A program made the position numbers and the translations under genes. Below are positions 27,242 to 33,450 of a stretch of DNA of 33,450 nucleotides, in pieces. The notes below the pieces were generated by a model, which did not search any database, was not told where the DNA came from, and saw only the letters and a list, made by a program, of their open reading frames with translations. This DNA is from Planctomycetota bacterium. Its GTDB lineage: Bacteria; Planctomycetota; J058; JAJDCQ01. The DNA lies in the NCBI GenBank assembly GCA_029260755.1, contig JAJDCQ010000009.1:1-33450 (forward strand). Direction: 5' to 3'. How positions within the stretch are numbered: the first letter of the stretch is position 1; every line of letters begins with the position of its first letter.

Positions 27242-27284
27242 GAGCGGGCGGGTCCTCCCTCCTCCGGGGAGGGCCCGCCGGCTC
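27242..27284. terminator. bidirectional terminator-like hairpin
   Basis: Between convergent stops (27154 and 27303), GGCGGG-T-CCTCCC (27247-27259) pairs with GGGAGG-G-CCCGCC (27267-27279): 13 pairs with one wobble and a 7-nt loop. GAGC/GCTC extends it after one mismatch. No U-tract follows on either strand, so it is a very stable stem rather than a classic intrinsic terminator. It may end both the selenoprotein and kinase transcripts. Confidence 0.6.
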
Positions 27285-27302
27285 CGGCCTTCCTCCCGCC
27301 GA

Positions 27303-30300
27303 TCAGTCCGTCCGCTCGACCTCGATCACCGCGCCGGTCGTCGTCCCGGCCGCGAATCGCTCGCCGTCGGGCGTGATCGCCACCGACATCGCGGCGTCGC
27401 GCTCGAGCCCGAGGTCGAGCACGCCAAGCTCGCGGCGAGCGGCGAGGTCCCAGAGCCGCACCTCCCCGTCCATCGACGCCGAGACCGCGCGCCGCCCGTC
27501 GGCCGAGACGGCGAGGGCCGTGATCCGGGCCTGGTGCCCGAGGAGCGGCGGGTCCCGGGTCGCGCCCGACTCGCTCACCTCGGCGAGGACGAGCCCGCCG
27601 TCGGCCATCCCGACCAGGACGTGCGTCCCCGACGGGCCGAGGGGGCCGGCCGGGACGGCCGCGATGGCCGAGAGGACGACCCCGAACGTGCGAGCCCGGG
27701 TCTCGCCCGTGGGCGAATCGAACGTGAGGCTCCCATCGACGCCGACCGTCGCCGCGCGCCGGCCTTCGTCGCCGAGGAGGACGGCCTCGACGATGCCCGC
27801 GCGGTCCATCACGGGACCCCGGCGAAGCTCGCCCCCGAGGATCGCGACGGCGTGCATCTTGTCGTCATCGGAGGTCACGACGGCCGTCGGCGCCGCGCCG
27901 ACGTCGACCGAGGTCGCCCGCCTCTGGGTGGCGAGCTGAAGCTGCTGCGGGTCCTTCGCCGCGCCGTCCTCGAGGGTCCAGTGCCCGAGCCAGCCTCCGC
28001 TGCCCACCGCCAGGGCCGCTCGCTCGCCGCTCGCCGCTCGGATGAGCGCGAGGTCGTGCAGCCACACCGGCGCGGTGGCGAGGATCGCGGGTCGACCGCC
28101 ATCGCGGGGAAAGCGCCGCAGCGTCCGGTCGACGCCGACCGAGAGGAGCGACCCTTCGTCCTCGTAGACGAGGCCGTTGACGCGTCCGACGTGGCCCTCG
28201 TCCGGCCGCTGGAGGAGCCGCTCCTCGAACGTCTCGAGGTCCCAGATCCGGACGGTCTGGTCGTTGCCGCCCGTCACGAGGAGCCGGCCGTCGGCGCTCA
28301 CCTCCATCGCGCTCGCCCAGCTCTCGTGCCCGGCGCCGAGCATCCCGAGTCGCGCGCCGGAGTCGAGGTCGAAGACGGCGAGCTTGCCGTCGGCCGACCC
28401 GAGGATGCCGCGCCGCCCGTCGGGCGTGATCGCGATCCCCCAGACGTCGCCGATCCCGACGCGCTCGATGCGCCGCGAGATTCGCGCGCCCTCCCCGTCG
28501 AGCTCGACCACGGCGGCGACGCCCGCCTCGGCCGTGACGAACGCGCGCCGGCCGTCGGCCGAGAGGGCCGCCCACTCGATCCGCCGCGACGGCTCGATCC
28601 GGGCGACCTCGCGACCGTCGGCCGCGTCGAGGACGCGCGCGGTGCCGTCGCGGACCAGGACGAGGAGGCGCGAGCCGTCGGCGGACAGGGCGAGGTCGCG
28701 CGGGGCTTCCTCGTAGCGGGCGAGCAGGCGGGACGTCCCGCCCCCGACGCTCGAGACGCGCACGGTGCCGTCCTGCGCGGACGTGAAGAGCGTCTCGTCG
28801 TCGGGCGCGACGACGACCGCCTCGACCTTGCTCTCGAGGTCGTGGGGCTGGAGGACCGAGAGGAGCAGGCCGCCGGCGCCGTGGACGACCCGCACCTCGC
28901 CGAGCCCCGCGCCGATGAGGACGCGCTCCCCGTCGCGACTCCAGGCGAGGGCGTCGACGACGCCCTCGTGACCATCGATGAGCTGGATCCGCGCGCCGGT
29001 GGTCGCGTCCCAGATCGCGACCGGCTCGTCGGGGTCGAGCCCGGACGAGGCGATCCGTGTCCCGTCGGGCGAGATCGCCACCTCGGTGACCATGGCGCGT
29101 TGCCGGAGGCTGCGGTGGCCGCGGATCGAGAGGAGGCGGAGCCGATCGGTCGTCACGACGCGATAGGGGACCGGCCTCGGGGTGGGCGGTGGCGGCGGCC
29201 GCGGCCGCGGCTCGGGCGGCGGGGGCTCGGGAGGCGTGGGGTCGACGTCGGGATCAGGATCGGGATCGGGACCCGGACCTGGAGCGGGCAGCCGGCGCTC
29301 GTGCCCCGATCCGCCGCCTCCCCCGATGCCGACCTGGAAGAGCAGCGCGCCGGCCCCGCCGACGAGCGCGAACGCGACCGTCGCCGCCGCGCCGACGGCC
29401 AGCGCACTCCCGCCGCCCCGGTCGCCCGCCGATCGTCTCGGCCTCGACGGCGCGTCCGCGACCCGGCCGATCTCCTCGGCGATCGCGGCCGCCGTCGGCC
29501 GGTCGGCCGGCTCGCGCGTCAGCGCGCGCATCACCAGGTCGCGGAGGGCGCGGGGCGCGTCGGGCCGGTGCTTGCCGACGTCACGGATCCGGCCCGAGAG
29601 CGTCCCGACGACCGCCTCGACGGCCGTGCCGGCCTCGAACGGCAGCCGCCCGCTCAGGCACTCGTACAGGATCGCGCCGAGGGAGTAGACGTCGGCGGGC
29701 GGCCCGGCGTGGCGGGCGTCCTTGATCTGCTCGGGCGCCATGTACCCGAAGGTCCCTTGCAGCTCGCCGGTGCGCGAGAGCCCGATGCTCCCGTGCTGGT
29801 CCGTCCCCGGGAGGTGCTTGGCGAGGCCCAGGTCCGCGATCAGCGGATGCCCCGCCTCGTCGAAGAGGACGTTGTCCGGCTTGAGATCCCGGTGCACGAT
29901 CGTCTGCGCGTGCGCCCGCGACAGGGCGGCGGCGACGGCGCCGCCCACCGCCACGACCTCGGCGATCGGCAGCGGCCCGCGGAAGAGCCGGTCGCGCAGC
30001 GATCCGCCCGTGACGAGCGGCATCACGATGTAGGGGCCCGCCTCGGCGAGCCCGGCGTCGATGAGCGGGACGAACCCGCCCGCCGCGGCGAGCTCGGCGA
30101 GCATCCGCCGCTCCCGATCGAACCTCATCGTCGAGCGGTCGCTCACCCGGTGGAGCAGCTTGAGGGCGACGTCGCGCCCGTCGGGTGCGCGGGCGGCGTA
30201 GACGACGCCCATCCCGCCGCGGCCGAGCTCGCGCCCGATCACGTACGGACCGATCGTCGCGCCCGCGAGGCGCGACTCCCCCGACACGCCGCCGGGCGAG

Positions 30301-30401
30301 ACCGCCGGCGAGGGACGACCCCTCCCGGGCTCGGTCGCCGCCGGGCGGGTCGGCGCATCGGCGTCGCCGGGCCTCGGGAGAGGTCCGGTGCTGGCTCCCA
30401 T
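27303..30401 (-). CDS. membrane Ser/Thr protein kinase with C-terminal WD40-type beta-propeller
   Basis: This is a 1,032-residue kinase. The kinase domain (about 50-320) has GRGGMG (60-65), K81, HRDLKPDN (170-177), D190-L-G in place of DFG, and APE. A membrane helix lies at about 335-358, then a Pro/Asp-Pro-rich linker (about 370-409). The C-terminal 600 residues are WD40-like blades ('xxxDGTRIASSGLDPDEPVAIWDATTG', 'LVTGGNDQTVRIWDLET'), probably extracytoplasmic. ATG at 30401 starts a 50-residue Pro/Ala-rich leader before the glycine loop. The gene lies between two paralogous selenoprotein genes, divergent from one and convergent with the other. A functional link with them is possible but unproved. 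Confidence 0.92.
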   Translation of the reverse strand: MGASTGPLPRPGDADAPTRPAATEPGRGRPSPAVSPGGVSGESRLAGATIGPYVIGRELGRGGMGVVYAARAPDGRDVALKLLHRVSDRSTMRFDRERRMLAELAAAGGFVPLIDAGLAEAGPYIVMPLVTGGSLRDRLFRGPLPIAEVVAVGGAVAAALSRAHAQTIVHRDLKPDNVLFDEAGHPLIADLGLAKHLPGTDQHGSIGLSRTGELQGTFGYMAPEQIKDARHAGPPADVYSLGAILYECLSGRLPFEAGTAVEAVVGTLSGRIRDVGKHRPDAPRALRDLVMRALTREPADRPTAAAIAEEIGRVADAPSRPRRSAGDRGGGSALAVGAAATVAFALVGGAGALLFQVGIGGGGGSGHERRLPAPGPGPDPDPDPDVDPTPPEPPPPEPRPRPPPPPTPRPVPYRVVTTDRLRLLSIRGHRSLRQRAMVTEVAISPDGTRIASSGLDPDEPVAIWDATTGARIQLIDGHEGVVDALAWSRDGERVLIGAGLGEVRVVHGAGGLLLSVLQPHDLESKVEAVVVAPDDETLFTSAQDGTVRVSSVGGGTSRLLARYEEAPRDLALSADGSRLLVLVRDGTARVLDAADGREVARIEPSRRIEWAALSADGRRAFVTAEAGVAAVVELDGEGARISRRIERVGIGDVWGIAITPDGRRGILGSADGKLAVFDLDSGARLGMLGAGHESWASAMEVSADGRLLVTGGNDQTVRIWDLETFEERLLQRPDEGHVGRVNGLVYEDEGSLLSVGVDRTLRRFPRDGGRPAILATAPVWLHDLALIRAASGERAALAVGSGGWLGHWTLEDGAAKDPQQLQLATQRRATSVDVGAAPTAVVTSDDDKMHAVAILGGELRRGPVMDRAGIVEAVLLGDEGRRAATVGVDGSLTFDSPTGETRARTFGVVLSAIAAVPAGPLGPSGTHVLVGMADGGLVLAEVSESGATRDPPLLGHQARITALAVSADGRRAVSASMDGEVRLWDLAARRELGVLDLGLERDAAMSVAITPDGERFAAGTTTGAVIEVERTD

Positions 30402-30495
30402 CGTCGGCTCGTCCACCGAGATCGAGAGTGACCGCGGCCAGAGAGCGTCGCAAACCGGCCGGCGCCTGGTAGACTTCGGACGGAGGTCCGGACGG

Positions 30496-31818
30496 ATGCG
30501 GCGACGCCGTGAAGTGATCCTCGGGGCCCTTCTGGCGAGCGTGCTGCTCGGCGTCGCCGTCGCCGCCACGGCGGACGACGGCGCCGGGAAAGCGGGCGAG
30601 CGCGGAGACGGCGGCTCGGAGCTGCGGTGGGAGAGCGATCCCGACGTGGCCCGCGCCCGGGCAGCCCGCGAGGGCAAGCCCGTCCTCGTCGTCTTCCGCT
30701 GCGAGCTCTGAGCGGACTGCAGCTCGTTCGACGCCCAGTTGGTGCGTCTGCCAGAGGAGCTCCGCCGCGAGGCGAAGGACTACGTCCTGGCGCGCGTGAC
30801 CGACGCGCGCGAGGTCGACCTCGGTCTGTACCGGATCGACTGGGACTGCACGTTCTTCGCGCTCCTGATGAACGGCGACGGGACCATCTACCATCGGTTC
30901 GGCACTCGCGACTGGCGGAGCCCGCTCCGATGGGTCTCGATGCCGACGCTCGTGGCCCTGCTCCGCGCGACGAAGACCGACCACGCCGACTACGAGGCGG
31001 AGAAGGCGGCCGGTCGCGCGAAGCCGCCGGCGTGGACGCCGCGGCGGATGGCGGATCTCCCCGCGTTCGTCCGCCACGAGAAGAAGCGCACCCTCGGCTG
31101 CGTCCACTGCCACAACGTCCGGGAGTTCCTGCGCCTCGACGGGCTCGAGAACGACCGCTGGGACGATGACCGCGACATCTGGACGTGGCCGACGCCGGAT
31201 CGCATCGGGCTCGAGCTCGATCCGGTCGACCAGGCGCTCGTGGCGGAGGTCGCCGAGGGGTCGCCCGCGCACGCGGCCGGCGTCCGTCCGGGCGACCGCC
31301 TCGGCCGCGCTGGCGCGACGGCCGTCCGCACCGTCGCCGATCTCCAGTGGGCGCTCCACGAGGCGCCCTGGGATGCGACCGAGCTTCCGCTCACGGTCCA
31401 CCGCGGCGACGAGACGGTCACCGCGACGGTGAAGCTGCCCGAGGGATGGAAGCGCGGCGACGCGCTCAGCCTCTCGTGGCGGCCGATCAAGTGGCCGCTC
31501 CGCCCGGCGCCCGGCTTCGGCGGGCCGCAGCTCCGCGCCGACGACCTCGCCCGGCTCGGTCTGCCGGCCGGGAGCTTCGCGTTCCGCGTGAACTACTTCG
31601 TCGAGACCGGCCCCGACGCGCACCTCGGCAAGAACGCGCGCAAGGCGGGGATCGAGGAGGGCGACGTCGTCGTCGCGGTCGGCGGCAAGAGCGACTTCGC
31701 GAGCGTCGACCACTTCCACGCCTGGTTCCGGCTCCACCGGAAGGCGGGGAGCGTCGTGACCCTGCGCGTGCTCCGCGACGGGAAGGAGCGCCAGCTCGCG
31801 CTCCCGGTGATCGATTGA
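30496..31818 (+). CDS. selenoprotein with CxxU thioredoxin-like domain, CxxCH and two PDZ-like domains
   Basis: Reading UGA at 30709-30711 as Sec gives a 440-residue protein with motif R68-C69-E-L-U72-A-D-C75. It is a paralog of the protein at 25874-27154, with the same order: signal peptide (about 1-25), thioredoxin-like domain without cis-Pro (TFFALLMN), CVHCH (C202, C205, H206), two PDZ-like domains. The difference is that the first redox position is Cys here and Sec there. ATG at 30496 has GGAGG about 9 nt upstream; that site lies in a small hairpin (CGGAC 30477-30481 with GTCCG 30486-30490). It is divergent from the WD40 kinase. The stop overlaps the TTG start of the hydrolase gene. Confidence 0.87.
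30730..30748 (+). promoter_or_regulatory. bacterial SECIS element of the CxxU selenoprotein
   Basis: GACGCCC (30730-30736) faces GTGCGTC (30742-30748): five outer pairs, one C-U mismatch (or a bulged U30743) and a C-G pair, with loop AGUUG starting at 30737. The loop begins 25 nt after the UGA, the same distance as in the paralog at 26078-26096. The bulged U and a G at the second loop position match the E. coli fdhF type of SECIS. Confidence 0.7.
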
Positions 31819-32786
31819 GCGCGCCCGCGCCGAGCACGACCCGCCTCCCGCCGCCGCCCATGCCGGCGTGGCTCCGCCGCCTCGTCCCGTTCCGGCGGTA
31901 TGCCGTCGAGGTCGGCGACGGCCTCCGCGCGCACGTCATGGAGGCGGGCCCCGAGGACGGCCTGCCCGTCGTGATGGTCCACGGCAACCCGACCTGGGGC
32001 TTCCTCTACCGCAAGGTCGTCGCGCGGCTCCACGGATCGGGGCTCCGGATCGTCCTGCCCGACCTCGTCGGTCTCGGCTTCAGCGACAAGCCGCGCGACC
32101 CGGCCATCCACACCCTCGAGAACCACATCGGATGGATGCGGAGGACGCTCGACGCCGCCGGGATCGGCGATCGATGCGTCATGGTCGTGCAGGACTGGGG
32201 CGGCGCCGTCGGCGTCGGCGCCCTCGCCGCCCACGAAGCGGCCGCCGCGGGGCCCGGGCGCGAGGTCGGCCTCGTCGTCCTCAACACGGTGCTGAGCCCC
32301 CCGAAGAAGGGCTTCAAGGCGACGGCCTTTCACCGGTTCGCCCGCGCCCCCGTCGTGAGCGGCGTCGCCTTCCGGCTGCTCGGGTTCCCCCAGGCGGCCC
32401 TCCACCGCGCCCAGGGCGACCGCGGCTCCATCCGCGGCGAGACGGCGGCGGCCTACAAGTACCCCCTGCGGCGGCTCCGCGAGAACGCGGCTCCGCTCGC
32501 CCTCGCCCGGATGGTGCCCGACACGTTCGAGCACTCATCGATCGCCCCGCTCGAGCGGGTCCGCGCCTGGGTCGACGCGTTCGAGGGGCCCGCCGCGATC
32601 GTCTGGGGCGACCGCGACCCGGTCCTCGGGCGGGTGCGGAGCTTCATCGAGAAGCTCTTCCCCCAGGCGAGGACGACCCGCACCGACGCCGGGCACTTCC
32701 TCCAGGAGGAGGTGCCCGACGAGATCGCCGCGGCCGTCCGCGAGGTCGCCGGGAAGATGGCGTCGGGCGCGCCGGCGCGCTCCTAG
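31815..32786 (+). CDS. alpha/beta hydrolase, haloalkane dehalogenase-like
   Basis: This is a 323-residue hydrolase if it starts at TTG 31815, which overlaps the TGA of the selenoprotein gene (TTGA); the in-frame ATG at 31860 would give 308 residues. Motifs are HGNPTWGFLYR (oxyanion region, from His56), nucleophile Asp127 in VVQDWGGA followed by Trp128, a WGDRDPV stretch with an acid residue, and catalytic His294 in AGHFLQEE. Asp (not Ser) as nucleophile followed by Trp is the haloalkane dehalogenase pattern; the fold is also used by epoxide hydrolases. There is no signal peptide, so it is probably cytoplasmic. The true substrate is unknown. It is likely translationally coupled to the selenoprotein. 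Confidence 0.85.
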   Translation: MSAPAPSTTRLPPPPMPAWLRRLVPFRRYAVEVGDGLRAHVMEAGPEDGLPVVMVHGNPTWGFLYRKVVARLHGSGLRIVLPDLVGLGFSDKPRDPAIHTLENHIGWMRRTLDAAGIGDRCVMVVQDWGGAVGVGALAAHEAAAAGPGREVGLVVLNTVLSPPKKGFKATAFHRFARAPVVSGVAFRLLGFPQAALHRAQGDRGSIRGETAAAYKYPLRRLRENAAPLALARMVPDTFEHSSIAPLERVRAWVDAFEGPAAIVWGDRDPVLGRVRSFIEKLFPQARTTRTDAGHFLQEEVPDEIAAAVREVAGKMASGAPARS

Positions 32787-33273
32787 CCTCCTAGCCTAGT
32801 TCCCGTCCGGAACCGCGCAACGGAACAGCGATACAAGAGACGCGTTCGCACTCTCCGCCGTGATCGCGTCGCGCCTCCCCCCGCCTCCCCTCCTGCAATC
32901 CTCCTTGCCGTTCGAGGCTCCCCTCCAGGCGAACATCGCAGGTCAAGGAGGGCGGGGAGGACCGCGTCTGCGAGAGGCTCCCCCGAGGCTCGGCGCTCGC
33001 AGCCCGGTCCGGCTTCCCGGAGTGCAGGAGGACAAGCCCCGCTCGATGGCAGGCCGTCCGGTCGCCCGGTTCGTTCGGTCGCCTCGCCTATCGAGTCGCG
33101 CCGAATCTCCGGGTCGCGACGCCGTCGTACGGTGAATGACGCCCCATCGACGCGAGGCAGAGTGCTACGATAAAAACCTTAAAACGAACGAAACAAACAC
33201 CCCACTTCGAGCGTATACATAGGAGAGAGAGAACGCGACAGACTCTACGACGAGAGAGAGGGGAGACGACACG
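32787..33273. other. intergenic region with A+T-rich leader
   Basis: I see no convincing gene in these 487 bp. Near the start CTCCTAGC repeats twice in tandem around the hydrolase stop. CCTCCTTG (32900-32907) is inverted as CAAGGAGG (32944-32951), a weak hairpin. The last 110 bases, especially 33165-33220, are distinctly A+T-richer than the rest of the window, and TACGAT or TATACA there could be -10 elements, without a confident -35. This is the likely promoter zone for the gene at 33274, with a GA-rich leader (GGGGAG) as ribosome-binding site. Confidence 0.5.
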
Positions 33274-33450
33274 ATGACGACGACGCTCACGGACGCCTCG
33301 AGGGTCTCCGACGCCCTGCTCGAGTGCGAGTCGGGGCTTCATCCCGACGAGGTCCTCGCGCGGCTCGTCCGCCTCGCCCGCGTGGGCGAGCGGTGCGACG
33401 CGACGACCGCCTTCTACCTCCTCGACGTCGAGCAGCGGAAGCTCCACGAC
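33274..33450 (+). CDS. unidentified protein, 5' part only
   Basis: An open frame of 59 codons starts with ATG at 33274, preceded at about 8 nt by GGGGAG, and runs off the window without a stop. The visible part is MTTTLTDASRV followed by an alternating acidic/Leu-rich stretch (SDALLECESGLHPDEVLARLVRL can be read in two pieces) and ends VEQRKLHD. Third positions are nearly all G or C, as in its neighbours. I do not recognise the family. Two Cys lie in the fragment (C-E-S and R-C-D contexts). The A+T-rich leader fits its own promoter. Confidence 0.6.
   Translation, partial: MTTTLTDASRVSDALLECESGLHPDEVLARLVRLARVGERCDATTAFYLLDVEQRKLHD

Noticed and set aside
21338..31818. Whole-genome reassignment of UGA to Trp or another amino acid.
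   Set aside because: UGA ends many neighbouring genes (6397, 7227, 13340, 16078, 24263, 27152 and 31816 regions), so it remains a stop codon.
33165..33225. A defined sigma-70 promoter for the last gene.
   Set aside because: The zone is A+T-rich with possible -10 hexamers, but no -35 at proper spacing could be named.

Overview
The window is G+C-rich chromosomal DNA, coding on both strands, with the genomic style of a Planctomycetota-like bacterium. Five large Hanks-type Ser/Thr kinases with TPR, AAA-like or beta-propeller tails lie in 33 kb, beside lipobox and signal-peptide proteins of unknown role and a Trx/PDZ selenoprotein family that I associate with planctomycetes. The phylum call is inference: no rRNA or other marker gene is present. 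No CRISPR array or tRNA was seen.

Layout. 1-580: noncoding, with a MITE-like inverted-repeat element and a perfect 30-bp palindromic repeat. 581-3433 (-): membrane kinase, divergent from an amidase lipoprotein (3520-4608, +). 4589-9977 (-): a run of genes read from TetR regulator to di-iron ferritin-like protein, then (after 86 bp) SecD-P1-like protein, ABC ATPase and ABC permease. A perfect 16-bp palindrome (9991-10006) sits upstream of tetR. 10118-21128 (+): three large kinases in tandem. 21129-21337: a second repeat of the same family as the one at 465-530. 21338-22576 (-): thioredoxin/propeller selenoprotein, divergent from a HEAT-like lipoprotein (22694-24265, +). 24281-25648 (-): dynamin-like GTPase. 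25874-27154 (+) and 30496-31818 (+): two paralogous Trx-CxxCH-PDZ selenoproteins on either side of a WD40-type kinase (27303-30401, -). 31815-32786 (+): haloalkane-dehalogenase-like hydrolase coupled to the second selenoprotein. 32787-33273 is noncoding, and a gene starting at 33274 runs off the end.

Main result. Three genes that look broken by in-frame UGA codons read as intact selenoproteins. In each, UGA falls at a redox-active position of a thioredoxin-type motif: U-H-F-C, U-E-P-U and C-E-L-U. Each recoding site is followed 19-25 nt later by a short hairpin with a 4-5 nt apical loop (AGGU, AGGUU, AGUUG), as expected of bacterial SECIS elements. UGA is the ordinary stop of many neighbouring genes, so this is local recoding and not a changed genetic code. 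Two of the proteins join a Sec-containing thioredoxin-like domain to a CxxCH heme-c-type motif and two PDZ-like domains. The third joins it to a beta-propeller-like domain. All three have export signals, which suggests a periplasmic thiol/selenol redox group in which the two paralogs differ at one Sec/Cys position.

Other points: two kinases share an uncharacterised C-terminal domain with an LPCC motif; a third kinase has an N-terminal HEPN-like RNxxxxH motif; and four gene junctions appear to use NTGA overlaps with non-ATG starts.
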